Source: Vibrio maerlii
GTDB taxonomy: Bacteria > Pseudomonadota > Gammaproteobacteria > Enterobacterales > Vibrionaceae
DNA: 64,000 nucleotides
Direction of reading: 5' to 3'
Assembly: GCF_003415655.1 (NCBI RefSeq)
Contig: NZ_QRHC01000010.1
Location: forward strand, 62,001 to 126,000
In this document: piece by piece, positions 26,304-34,325 of the stretch
Numbering within the stretch: position 1 is the first letter of the stretch
How the letters are laid out: the number at the start of each line of letters is the position of its first letter
The notes under the pieces: generated by a model
Databases searched by the model: none
What the model saw: only the letters and a program-made list of their open reading frames with translations
What the model was told of the DNA's origin: nothing
Position numbers and translations under genes: made by a program

Positions 26304-26332
26304 CAAAAAAGGCTCACCTGCGAGGTGAGCCT
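26304..26332 (-). terminator. glnA terminator
   Basis: On the minus strand AGGCTCACCT-CGC-AGGTGAGCCT is followed by TTTTTTGTC, about 68 bp after the glnA stop. It separates glnA from the DUF4124 gene and ntrBC. Confidence 0.88.
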
Positions 26333-26399
26333 GATATTTGGTCATTGGTTTACATTGCATCCCAATGAGATCTTGTGATCTGACTGTTATAAGCCTGGA

Positions 26400-27809
26400 T
26401 TACACAGAGTAGTAAAGTTCGAACTCAAGTGGGTGAGTTGTCATGTTTACTTTCTCTACGTCTTGAGACTTAAGATCGATGTAAGAATCGATGAAGTCGT
26501 CAGAGAATACACCGCCAGAAGTTAGGAACTCACGGTCAGCGTCTAGGCACTCTAGCGCTTCTTTTAGTGAGTAAGCCACTGTTGGAATCTCTGCTGCTTC
26601 TTCAGCTGGTAGATCGTAAAGGTCTTTGTCCATTGCTTCACCTGGGTGGATCTTGTTCTTAATACCGTCAAGACCAGCCATTAGCATTGCTGCGAAGCAT
26701 AGGTATGGGTTAGCAGATGGGTCACCGAAGCGAAGCTCGATACGACGTGCTTTAGGGCTTGGTACCACTGGGATACGGATAGAAGCAGAACGGTTACGTG
26801 CAGAGTAAGCAAGCATAACTGGCGCTTCGAAGCCTGGTACAAGACGCTTGTACGAGTTAGTTGATGCGTTAGCAAATGCGTTGATTGCTTTAGCGTGCTT
26901 GATGATACCACCGATGTAGTAAAGCGCCATTTCAGATAGGCCGCCGTACTTGTCGCCAGCGAATAGGTTAACACCGTCTTTCGCTAGAGATTGGTGAACG
27001 TGCATACCAGAACCGTTATCACCTACAAGTGGCTTAGGCATGAATGTAGCCGTTTTACCAAATGCATGAGCAACGTTGTGTACTACGTACTTGTAAACTT
27101 GGATTTCGTCCGCTTTCGCCGTTAGCGTGTTGAAACGCGTTGCGATTTCGTTTTGACCCGCTGTTGCTACTTCGTGGTGGTGTGCTTCTACAACTTGGCC
27201 CATCTCTTCTAGGATTAGACACATTGCAGAGCGGATATCTTGAGAAGAATCCACTGGAGCTACTGGGAAGTAACCACCTTTAACGCCAGGACGGTGACCT
27301 TTGTTACCACCTTCGATGTCAGAACCTGTGTTCCAAGCAGCTTCGATGTCGTCAATCTTGAAGAAAGAACCAGACATGTCAGTTGCGAATTTAACATCGT
27401 CAAATAGGAAGAACTCTGGCTCTGGACCAACAAGTACTGTATCTGCGATACCAGTAGAGCGTAGGTAGTCTTCAGCGCGTTTAGCGATAGAGCGTGGGTC
27501 ACGGTCGTAGCCTTGCATTGTTGCAGGCTCAAGAATGTCACAACGTACGTTTAGCGTTGCGTCTTCTGTGAATGGGTCAAGAACAGCAGATGATGCGTCA
27601 GGCATCATTACCATGTCAGATTCGTTGATGCCTTTCCAACCTGCAACAGATGAACCATCGAACATCTTACCTTCTTCAAAGAAGTCTGCATCAACTTGGT
27701 GAGCAGGGATTGATACGTGCTGCTCTTTACCTTTTGTATCGGTAAAGCGTAGGTCAACAAACTTAACTTCGTTTTCTTGGATCAGCGATAGAACATTTTC
27801 TACTGACAT
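26400..27809 (-). CDS. glnA: glutamine synthetase, type I (GSI-beta)
   Basis: A 469-residue dodecameric enzyme that makes glutamine from glutamate, ammonia and ATP. Family landmarks include FDGSSVAGWKGI, the metal/ATP segment VEAHHHEVATAGQNEI and the ATP site KPLVGDNGSGMHVHQSL. The adenylylated tyrosine is Y398 in KDLYDLPAEE, so activity is probably set by GlnE. GGAGG lies before the ATG. The upstream region carries a sigma-54 promoter and NtrC sites. Confidence 0.98.
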   Translation of the reverse strand: MSVENVLSLIQENEVKFVDLRFTDTKGKEQHVSIPAHQVDADFFEEGKMFDGSSVAGWKGINESDMVMMPDASSAVLDPFTEDATLNVRCDILEPATMQGYDRDPRSIAKRAEDYLRSTGIADTVLVGPEPEFFLFDDVKFATDMSGSFFKIDDIEAAWNTGSDIEGGNKGHRPGVKGGYFPVAPVDSSQDIRSAMCLILEEMGQVVEAHHHEVATAGQNEIATRFNTLTAKADEIQVYKYVVHNVAHAFGKTATFMPKPLVGDNGSGMHVHQSLAKDGVNLFAGDKYGGLSEMALYYIGGIIKHAKAINAFANASTNSYKRLVPGFEAPVMLAYSARNRSASIRIPVVPSPKARRIELRFGDPSANPYLCFAAMLMAGLDGIKNKIHPGEAMDKDLYDLPAEEAAEIPTVAYSLKEALECLDADREFLTSGGVFSDDFIDSYIDLKSQDVEKVNMTTHPLEFELYYSV

Positions 27810-27937
27810 CTTGGATAACCTCCAGTGTTGTTTAAAGCGGTATGAGCTCGATTCTTATGAAACCAGCATTGATTAAGTATTCTCAATTTGTTCTTAATCG
27901 ATGCTGATTCAGCTATTAGTCTACTAAAGTCTAATAA

Positions 27938-27952
27938 GCTAGAACCGTGCCA
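27938..27952 (-). promoter_or_regulatory. sigma-54 promoter of glnA
   Basis: On the minus strand TGGCAC-GGTTC-TAGC matches the -24/-12 consensus TGGCAC-N5-TTGC with one change and correct spacing. Transcription would start near 27926, giving a leader of about 115 nt. Confidence 0.8.
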
Positions 27953-28010
27953 AAAAAATTATTCCCTTAATTTCAAGACCTTAGCGTTTTACGCTAGGTG
28001 TTGCATCTGT

Positions 28011-28082
28011 TTGGTGCACCAAGATGATCTTTATGGTGCACTAAATTGGTGCGTTAAGCTTTTGCTGCACCAAAATGAAACA
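28011..28082. promoter_or_regulatory. NtrC-binding sites upstream of glnA
   Basis: The best site is TGCACTA-AAT-TGGTGCG (28037-28053), one change from the consensus palindrome. Half-site matches flank it: TTGGTGCACCAA (28011-28022) and TGCACCA-AAA-TGAAACA (28066-28082). They lie about 85-155 bp upstream of the predicted sigma-54 start, the usual enhancer distance. The rest of the 495-bp glnA-typA gap holds the two divergent promoters; I see no gene in it. Confidence 0.75.
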
Positions 28083-28304
28083 GAGCAGATACCATTCAGC
28101 CCTTATTTATGGCCTATGTCAATCGACTTTTTGTGATTAAATATCGTTCAGTTGATCGGTGATAATGATTGAGCTAAATAATTTATCGAATCGAATTATG
28201 TGGGAGATCACATATTTTTGGGTTTTCGACTAGAATCTGGTACATTATGGCCGTTTTTTTAATCGAAGCACTGGGCTTCGAGTTTACTGAGTGAATCAAA
28301 ATCC

Positions 28305-30134
28305 ATGTCTACTCCACAGATTGATAAGTTAAGAAATATCGCGATCATCGCGCACGTTGACCACGGTAAAACAACTCTGGTTGATAAACTATTACAACAA
28401 TCAGGCACGCTAGAGTCTCGCGGTGAAACTGAAGAACGTATCATGGACTCGAACGACATCGAGAAAGAACGTGGTATTACTATCCTAGCGAAGAACACGG
28501 CTATCAACTGGAACGACTACCATATCAACATCGTAGATACTCCGGGACACGCCGACTTCGGTGGTGAAGTAGAGCGTATTATGTCTATGGTTGACTCAGT
28601 ACTTCTAATCGTAGATGCCGTTGATGGCCCAATGCCTCAAACTCGTTTCGTAACACAAAAAGCATTTGCACACGGTCTTAAGCCAATCGTTGTAATCAAC
28701 AAGATTGACCGCCCGGGCGCTCGTCCTGATTGGGTTATGGATCAAGTATTCGACCTATTCGACAACCTAGGTGCAACTGACGAGCAGTTAGACTTCCAAG
28801 TTGTTTACGCTTCAGCTCTAAACGGTTGGGCAACGCAAGAAGAAGGCGAAACTGGCGAGAACATGGAACCACTATTCCAAACTATCGTTGATGAAGTTGC
28901 TGCACCAGACGTAGACGTTGATGGTGATCTTCAGATGCAGATCTCTCAACTAGACTACAGCTCTTACGTAGGTGTTATCGGTGTAGGCCGTGTTACACGT
29001 GGTAGTGTTAAACCTAACCAACAAGTAACAGTTGTGGGTGCAGACGGTAAGACTCGTAACGGTAAAGTGGGCACAGTAATGGGCTACCTTGGCCTAGAGC
29101 GTCATGAAGTTGAACAAGCGAACGCGGGCGACATCATTGCGATCACTGGTCTTGGCGAGCTGAAAATCTCTGACACTATCTGTGCACAAAACGCAGTTGA
29201 AGCACTACCACCGCTATCTGTTGATGAGCCAACAGTAACCATGACGTTCCAAGTAAACACGTCTCCATTTGCGGGTAAAGAAGGTAAGTTCGTTACTTCA
29301 CGTAACATCCTTGAGCGCCTAGAGAAAGAACTAGTACACAACGTTGCACTGCGCGTTGAGCAACTAGATGATCCAGATAAGTTCCGTGTTTCAGGTCGTG
29401 GTGAGCTTCACCTATCTATCCTGATCGAAAACATGCGTCGTGAAGGCTTCGAGCTTGCGGTATCTCGTCCAGAAGTAATCATCAAAGAAGAAGATGGTCA
29501 GCTGATGGAACCGTACGAAACGGTAACGATTGATGTTCTAGAAGAGCATCAGGGCGGTATCATGGAGAACATCGGTCTACGTAAAGGTGAGCTAGCTGAC
29601 ATGGCACCTGACGGTAAAGGTCGTGTACGTATGGACTTCGTTATGCCATCTCGTGGTCTGATTGGCTTCCAAACTGAGTTCATGACTCTAACGTCTGGTT
29701 CTGGTCTTCTTTACCATACATTCGATCACTACGGTCCACACAAAGGCGGCGAAATCGGTCAGCGTGTGAACGGTGTTCTAATCTCTAACGGTATGGGTAA
29801 AGCGCTAACTAACGCACTATTCAACCTACAAGAGCGTGGTCGCATGTTCATCGGTCACGGTGTTGAGGTTTACGAAGGCATGGTTGTTGGTATCCACAGC
29901 CGTGACAACGACCTAACAGTAAACGTACTGAAAGGTAAGCAGCTAACGAACGTACGTGCTTCTGGTACAGATGACGCTCAGGTTCTTACTCCGCCAATCA
30001 TCATGACTTTGGAACAAGCGCTTGAGTTCATCGACGATGACGAGCTAGTAGAAGTAACACCTGAAAGCATCCGTATTCGTAAGAAGTTCCTAACGGAATC
30101 GGATCGTAAGCGTGCTTCTCGCGCAGCGAAGTAA
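28305..30134 (+). CDS. typA: ribosome-associated translational GTPase TypA/BipA
   Basis: A 609-residue EF-G-like GTPase. G1 is AHVDHGKTTL, the switch region RGITILAKN, G3 DTPGHADFGGEVER and G4 NKIDRPGARPDWV. Domain II, two alpha/beta domains and the BipA-specific C-terminal domain follow (HSRDNDLTVNVLKGKQLTNVRASGTD region). It acts on the ribosome in assembly and stress adaptation. It is divergent from glnA and ends before a strong terminator. Confidence 0.97.
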   Translation: MSTPQIDKLRNIAIIAHVDHGKTTLVDKLLQQSGTLESRGETEERIMDSNDIEKERGITILAKNTAINWNDYHINIVDTPGHADFGGEVERIMSMVDSVLLIVDAVDGPMPQTRFVTQKAFAHGLKPIVVINKIDRPGARPDWVMDQVFDLFDNLGATDEQLDFQVVYASALNGWATQEEGETGENMEPLFQTIVDEVAAPDVDVDGDLQMQISQLDYSSYVGVIGVGRVTRGSVKPNQQVTVVGADGKTRNGKVGTVMGYLGLERHEVEQANAGDIIAITGLGELKISDTICAQNAVEALPPLSVDEPTVTMTFQVNTSPFAGKEGKFVTSRNILERLEKELVHNVALRVEQLDDPDKFRVSGRGELHLSILIENMRREGFELAVSRPEVIIKEEDGQLMEPYETVTIDVLEEHQGGIMENIGLRKGELADMAPDGKGRVRMDFVMPSRGLIGFQTEFMTLTSGSGLLYHTFDHYGPHKGGEIGQRVNGVLISNGMGKALTNALFNLQERGRMFIGHGVEVYEGMVVGIHSRDNDLTVNVLKGKQLTNVRASGTDDAQVLTPPIIMTLEQALEFIDDDELVEVTPESIRIRKKFLTESDRKRASRAAK

Positions 30135-30140
30135 GAGTTA

Positions 30141-30180
30141 GAACGGACTGCGTCCTACAGATGATAGGACGCTTCGCTAC
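30141..30180. repeat. dispersed stem repeat GAACGGACTGCGTCC / GGACGCTTCGCTAC
   Basis: Just after typA, GAACGGACTGCGTCCTA (30141-30157) is followed by GGACGCTTCGCTAC (30167-30180). CGTCCTA and TAGGACG form a hairpin. Close inverted relatives occur at 51433-51465, and AGCGAAGCGTCC recurs near 14953. GGGC-TTC-GCCC follows at 30187. Confidence 0.55.
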
Positions 30181-30205
30181 AGATCGGGCTTCGCCCTGAA
30201 GATTG

Positions 30206-30241
30206 AAAGCGCAGGTTGTTAATTCAACCTGCGCTTTTTTA
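30206..30241 (+). terminator. typA terminator
   Basis: AAAGCGCAGGTT-gttaattc-AACCTGCGCTTT followed by more T: a perfect 12-bp stem, 71 bp after the typA stop. Confidence 0.9.
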
Positions 30242-30257
30242 TTGTTTATGGAAAGCA

Positions 30258-30370
30258 AGATCTCCGATGGGCTCGTCGACTCGCGAGCGAGGGTGACCGT
30301 GTTATGTATTTAATAAATAAGGTTAATATTGTCATTCCCTACAGTGAGGAACGAACGGAATAGGGAATCT
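30258..30370 (+). repeat. dispersed repeat A, copy 2 (two half-units)
   Basis: AGATCTCCGATGGGCTCG... ending GGGTGAC (30258-30297) is one half-unit. After 33 bp, GTCATTCCCTAC... ending TAGGGAATC (30331-30369) is the other. The same two blocks occur in the opposite order within the element at 45618-45734. The region lies between convergent typA and the AAA ATPase gene. Confidence 0.65.
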
Positions 30371-30416
30371 GTTCTAGGCTGGGTGATGAGTTTTTCACTA
30401 ATTCTTGCTGTTATCT

Positions 30417-30956
30417 CTAGCTCTCTAGCTCTCTAGCCTCTAACTTCTCCAACACAAACTCCACTCGCTCTTCGGCCGACATAAACGGCACCTCGACGAT
30501 TTCAAATCCTAGCTCTAGATATACCTGTACCAAAGCATCGTGGATCGCTATTGCGCCCTCAAATGGATAAGGTCGAACTTCATCCTGAACATAAATGGAC
30601 GATTCTGGGCGACAGAAAAAAACAGTTGGGTGATAGCCTTTACAGCCCTCGATATAACAAGTGTCGATATCCAGTTCAGCTTGCTTCAGGTAGCCACAGA
30701 TATCGGGAATAGCGCGATCGAGAAATGCGAGGTTGTGCTCCTCAGCTTGATGTTTCTGTTTGGCCATAACATCCAAGCACAGCTTGGCAAAGGCTGGCAG
30801 GTCGACCCAGGGTAGAATGCCATCTTCGATCTGGCTTTGTTGCTCGATGAGCTGGCGAGATGACTCGGCAAAGGTGGCGTAGTTTCTCTGTCCTAGAGCG
30901 TCGAGTAGAGTTGTTTTTCCAGCCCCAGGGCCGCCAGTAATAATAATTGGTTTCAT
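30417..30956 (-). CDS. AAA (AAA_28-like) small ATPase
   Basis: A 179-residue P-loop protein when started at the ATG at 30956 (MKPIIITGGPGAGKTTLLDA). A longer reading from 31013 would overlap the upstream lipoprotein gene. Walker A is GGPGAGKTT. The middle has ESSRQLIEQQ and AFLDRAIPDICGYL, resembling small nucleotide kinase-like NTPases annotated as AAA_28. No partner or effector domain is present, and no substrate can be named. It begins 13 bp after the DUF2959 lipoprotein stop, so the two are probably cotranscribed. Confidence 0.82.
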   Translation of the reverse strand: MKPIIITGGPGAGKTTLLDALGQRNYATFAESSRQLIEQQSQIEDGILPWVDLPAFAKLCLDVMAKQKHQAEEHNLAFLDRAIPDICGYLKQAELDIDTCYIEGCKGYHPTVFFCRPESSIYVQDEVRPYPFEGAIAIHDALVQVYLELGFEIVEVPFMSAEERVEFVLEKLEARELES

Positions 30957-30969
30957 GGTGTGGCTTAGG

Positions 30970-31611
30970 TTATTTCTGCTCGAGCTTTGAAAGGAAGGCG
31001 TCTGATTCTTCAATTGCCGCGTTCATCTGCTGGATTGCAATGGCGATATCATCTTCCAATGACATGAACTCGCCTTGAAGTGAGCCGATGGCACTCGCGT
31101 TGAGGTTATGCTTTAGGTAAAGGGTGTTGTCTCGTAGGGTGTTGAGTACTGGTGTCATCTTTTGTTCTGCACGTTTCATCGCACTCAACATTGTATTGTA
31201 TGAGCGTTGGGTCTCTTTAAGCTTTTGCTCACTTGAGCGGCGCAGCGATGCACTGGTATAAAGCTCAAGCTCTTCCTGCCATTCATCAAACAGAGCATCT
31301 GAGACATCTTCGATAGCCGCAATGCGGTCACGAACGTCTTGAGCGGCTTTCTCGCTGTCTTCGTACTTGTCGTTGATTTGATTATAAACATCTTCCAACT
31401 CTCCACCTTGGAAGTTAGTTAATGCTGAGAGTGCTTCGAGTGCGCTAGTAAACTCTTCTTGAGCGTCTTGCTGCGAGCTTTTTGCATCCTCAACTCGATC
31501 AACCATGATGTCTCTTTTGTGATAACCGACCTGTTCCATCGCAGAATAGTAAGCGGACTGACAACCCGTGAGAGTAATTAGGGCTATTATCATTGTCAGC
31601 ATGTAGCGCAT
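30970..31611 (-). CDS. DUF2959 lipoprotein
   Basis: A 213-residue exported protein. The N-terminus RYMLTMIIALITLTGC is a lipoprotein signal with lipobox LTGC, so the mature protein starts with a lipidated cysteine at residue 16. The remainder is a long alpha-helical, Glu/Gln/Lys-rich coiled coil matching DUF2959. Residue +2 is Gln, not Asp, so outer-membrane sorting is likely. Function unknown. It is upstream of the small ATPase and divergent from yihY. Confidence 0.83.
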   Translation of the reverse strand: MRYMLTMIIALITLTGCQSAYYSAMEQVGYHKRDIMVDRVEDAKSSQQDAQEEFTSALEALSALTNFQGGELEDVYNQINDKYEDSEKAAQDVRDRIAAIEDVSDALFDEWQEELELYTSASLRRSSEQKLKETQRSYNTMLSAMKRAEQKMTPVLNTLRDNTLYLKHNLNASAIGSLQGEFMSLEDDIAIAIQQMNAAIEESDAFLSKLEQK

Positions 31612-31673
31612 GGTGTCTTCCTTCTCATTAAATGTTAATGTTTAGGATGGCTGAGTTAACAAGGAGTTACAAG

Positions 31674-32591
31674 TTGAAATTAGAGCAAATCTCTAAAGAA
31701 ATATTGTCTTTTGGTCGCTATTTGCTTACCCGAATGAAGCATGACCGAGTGAATGTTAACGCCGGCTACCTTGCGTACATTACGCTACTTTCTATCGTAC
31801 CTATGTTAACGGTGCTGCTATCGATTCTGTCTTCTTTTACGTTGTTTGAGAATGCCGGTGAAGCGATACAAGATTTCGTGATCACCAACTTCGTTCCTGC
31901 AGCAGGTGCTGCTGTAAAGGGCGCCCTTTACGAGTTTGTTGCTAATACCGGCAAAATGAGCGCAGTAGGTGGTGTGTTCTTGTTTGTTGCTGCCATGATG
32001 CTGATCTCTAACATCGATAAAAATCTTAACTACATTTGGCGTGTGAAGGTTAAACGCCGCGCGGTATTTTCGTTTTCAATGTACTGGATGGTGCTGACGC
32101 TTGGGCCTATTTTGGTTGGAGCGAGTATTGCGGCGACCTCTTACGTAACCTCACTGAAGCTTATCGAGAGCGAGACTTTAACAGGCCTCTATAACGTGAT
32201 GCTGGGGTGGCTGCCGTTTTTGTTGTCGTTCTTTGCTTTTGTTGGTTTGTATATCTTGGTGCCAAATCAAAAGGTTCGTTTTTCACACGCTGTATGTGGC
32301 GCTATTGTCGCAGCATTGTTGTTTGAACTGAGCAAAAAAGGATTTGCAGCTTATATCACTCAATTTCCTTCTTATCAGTTGATCTATGGGGCTCTGGCGG
32401 CGATTCCGATTTTGTTCGTTTGGGTCTATATGTCGTGGATTATCGTATTACTTGGAGCCGAAGTCACCGCTGCATTGGGCGAGCGTGAACACTGGAGTGA
32501 TGACGAAGAGATGATACACTCTACTGCAGAATCGAAATTGAATGTTCAAGGGAATCAATCGAGTGATAGCGCTGATACAAAGAGTGAGTGA
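31674..32591 (+). CDS. yihY: YihY/BrkB-family inner membrane protein
   Basis: A protein of about 305 residues with six hydrophobic helices and a polar C-terminal tail. GYLAYITLLSIVPM, the QLIYGALAAIPILFVWVYMSWIIVLLGAE region and KKGFAAYITQFPSYQ are hallmarks of YihY/UPF0761 (BrkB) proteins, whose function is not settled. The start chosen is TTG at 31674, which has AAGGAG seven bases upstream. In-frame ATGs at 31632, 31638 and 31647 lack a ribosome site. The end overlaps dtd by 29 bp. Confidence 0.88.
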   Translation: MKLEQISKEILSFGRYLLTRMKHDRVNVNAGYLAYITLLSIVPMLTVLLSILSSFTLFENAGEAIQDFVITNFVPAAGAAVKGALYEFVANTGKMSAVGGVFLFVAAMMLISNIDKNLNYIWRVKVKRRAVFSFSMYWMVLTLGPILVGASIAATSYVTSLKLIESETLTGLYNVMLGWLPFLLSFFAFVGLYILVPNQKVRFSHAVCGAIVAALLFELSKKGFAAYITQFPSYQLIYGALAAIPILFVWVYMSWIIVLLGAEVTAALGEREHWSDDEEMIHSTAESKLNVQGNQSSDSADTKSE

Positions 32592-32997
32592 AGCTGCCGT
32601 TAAAGTTGATGGTGAAGTGGTAGGTGAAATTGATAAGGGCCTACTGGTTTTGCTTGGTGTGGAAAAAGATGACGATGAAGCAAAAGCTAAGCGACTCATG
32701 GAGCGCGTAACCACGTACCGCGTATTTGAAGATCAAGACGGAAAAATGAACCTAAACGTTCAGCAAGTCGGTGGTAAAGTGCTGGTGGTATCACAATTTA
32801 CTCTGCCAGCAGATACCAAAAAAGGCACCCGTGCAGGCTTTTCACGCGGTGCACATCCTGCTGATGCTGAGCGTCTATATGATTACTTCTCTGATCTGTG
32901 TGAAGGGGTACTGCCAACGGAACGTGGTCGTTTTGCTGCGGATATGAAGGTATCTCTTATCAACGATGGCCCGGTTACATTCTGGCTTCAGGTCTAA
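32563..32997 (+). CDS. dtd: D-aminoacyl-tRNA deacylase
   Basis: A 144-residue enzyme that removes D-amino acids (and glycine from tRNA-Ala) from mischarged tRNAs. The start is GTG at 32563 (MIALIQRVSEAAV), with AAGGGA upstream, matching the family N-terminus; an in-frame ATG 21 bp earlier gives a non-conserved extension. The signature SQFTLPADTKKGTRAGFS and the C-terminal cross-subunit motif NDGPVTFWLQV are intact. The reading frame begins inside the end of yihY, so the two are coupled. Confidence 0.94.
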   Translation: MIALIQRVSEAAVKVDGEVVGEIDKGLLVLLGVEKDDDEAKAKRLMERVTTYRVFEDQDGKMNLNVQQVGGKVLVVSQFTLPADTKKGTRAGFSRGAHPADAERLYDYFSDLCEGVLPTERGRFAADMKVSLINDGPVTFWLQV

Positions 32998-33025
32998 TTA
33001 TCTAATTTTTTCTCTGCTCCAAGAG

Positions 33026-33066
33026 ATAAGAGCTAGGAACTAGGGACTGTTCACTAGGAATTATGA
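33026..33066. repeat. CTAGGAACTAG repeat, between dtd and yiiD
   Basis: AGCTAGGAACTAGG followed by CACTAGGAATT. This is a member of the dispersed CTAGGAACTAG family found again at 51388, 56024, 60496, 62047 and 63469. Confidence 0.7.
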
Positions 33067-33070
33067 ATTA

Positions 33071-33988
33071 ATGTTTAAGCTGATTACTCCAAAAACAGAC
33101 AATCAACTCAATAAGTATTACCACTTTCGTTGGCAAATGCTGCGCGAACCTTGGGGTCTCCCTCTAGGCTCTGAGCGCGACGAGTTTGATGTAATGAGCC
33201 ACCACCGGATGATCGTCGATGGTCGAGGCCGTCCTATGGCGATTGGCCGGCTTTACATCACCCCTGATGATGAGGCGCAGGTCCGCTTTATGGCGGTGAA
33301 ACCGAATCGTCGTGATAAGGGCTTGGGTTCTTTGATCATGGTCGCTTTGGAGTCCTTAGCTCGGCAGGAAGGTGCAAAGCGTCTAGTGTGTAATGCTCGT
33401 GAGGATGCGATAGCTTTCTACCAAAACAATGGTTTTGAGAGTCAAGGTGAACTAAGCCACCAATATGGCCCCGTCCGTCACCAACAGATGGTTAAGCCAC
33501 TAGAAGGTATGCCTGATGTATTACGTCACCCAGAATGGTGTGGCGAGCTACAGCAGCGCTGGGAACAGCAGATCCCGATCAGTGACAAGATGGGGATTAA
33601 GATTAACCAGTACACCGGTTATCAGTTTGAGTGTAGTGCTCAGCTTAATCCTAACCTGAATCCTCACAACACCATGTTTGCTGGCTCGGCGTTTACGCTG
33701 GCGACGTTAACGGGGTGGGGAATGACCTGGCTCTTAATGAAAGAACGTAATCTGATGGGCGATATAGTATTGGCAGACAGTCGCATCCGTTATCGCCATC
33801 CCGTCGAGCAAAGCCCAGTCGCTCAAACCTCACTAGATGGTATCAGTGGTGACTTGGATAGGCTCGCGCACGGCCGTAAGGCGCGTATCGTGATTAACGT
33901 GACAATTTATAGTGGTGACCAAGCCGCGGTCGAGTTCATCGGAACTTATATGTTGCTGCCGGATTATCAGAAGGTGATTGAACGTTAG
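33071..33988 (+). CDS. yiiD: GNAT acetyltransferase / hotdog thioesterase-like fusion (YiiD-type)
   Basis: A 305-residue two-domain protein. Residues 1 to about 150 are a GNAT fold with the acetyl-CoA loop VKPNRRDKGLGSLIM and ARQEGAKRLVCNAREDAIAFYQNNGF. Residues from about 155 form a hotdog thioesterase-like domain (NPHNTMFAGSAFTLATLTGWGMTW) of the YiiD C-terminal family. E. coli YiiD (named FabY in some databases) has the same fusion and has been linked to fatty-acid initiation. The substrate is not proven by sequence. It begins just after a CTAGGAACTAG repeat. Confidence 0.88.
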   Translation: MFKLITPKTDNQLNKYYHFRWQMLREPWGLPLGSERDEFDVMSHHRMIVDGRGRPMAIGRLYITPDDEAQVRFMAVKPNRRDKGLGSLIMVALESLARQEGAKRLVCNAREDAIAFYQNNGFESQGELSHQYGPVRHQQMVKPLEGMPDVLRHPEWCGELQQRWEQQIPISDKMGIKINQYTGYQFECSAQLNPNLNPHNTMFAGSAFTLATLTGWGMTWLLMKERNLMGDIVLADSRIRYRHPVEQSPVAQTSLDGISGDLDRLAHGRKARIVINVTIYSGDQAAVEFIGTYMLLPDYQKVIER

Positions 33989-34032
33989 AGTTTCCAGGAT
34001 GAGAAGTTCTAGTGCCTAGAAAGCCAATCTAC

Positions 34033-34314
34033 TAGGGTCTGTTGACCTTTTGAGCTGGTTTTTGCAGCAGTTTGTGGAAAATTTCTACAAGGCAGAGGCT
34101 TTGATGTGTAGCTAGCCTACATGAGAAGCCGATAACGCAGTAGAAATGAAGCACAAACGCTGCCCGAAGGGTTCGAACTAGGCGTCCCCGCAAAAATCGT
34201 TTTATGCTTTGTTAAGGGGTATTTACTTAGAGTGACTAGGCTACACACCCCTTGCCGCGCCTAAAACGATTTTATCTCGAACAAAATTTAACCTCGAAAG
34301 GTCAACAGACCCTA
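34033..34314. mobile_element. MITE-like element with 18-bp perfect terminal inverted repeats
   Basis: TAGGGTCTGTTGACCTTT (34033-34050) is the exact reverse complement of AAAGGTCAACAGACCCTA (34297-34314). If the outer TA is a target duplication, the element is 278 bp (34035-34312). There is no open frame of useful length. Inside are further inverted pairs, AAAATCGTTTTA near 34195 with TAAAACGATTTT near 34262, and GGGGT...ACCCC. It fills the gap between convergent yiiD and the AsmA-like gene. No transposase source is in the window. Confidence 0.8.
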
Positions 34315-34325
34315 AGCATTAAGTG

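Noticed and set aside
27888..28136. An 82-codon open frame in the glnA-typA gap
   Set aside because: It runs through the sigma-54 promoter and NtrC sites, lacks a ribosome site and is rich in rare residues. It is more likely regulatory DNA.
28199..28214. CRP site before typA (ATGTG-ggagat-CACAT)
   Set aside because: The half-sites are separated by 6 rather than the 8 bases needed between TGTG and CACA in a CRP site, so the match is not convincing.
30956..31013. N-terminal extension of the small ATPase
   Set aside because: The extra 19 residues are polar and unconserved, overlap the DUF2959 gene, and precede a start that opens directly into the P-loop strand.
34033..34314. Intact insertion sequence
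   Set aside because: The space between the terminal repeats is under 250 bp and has no transposase frame.
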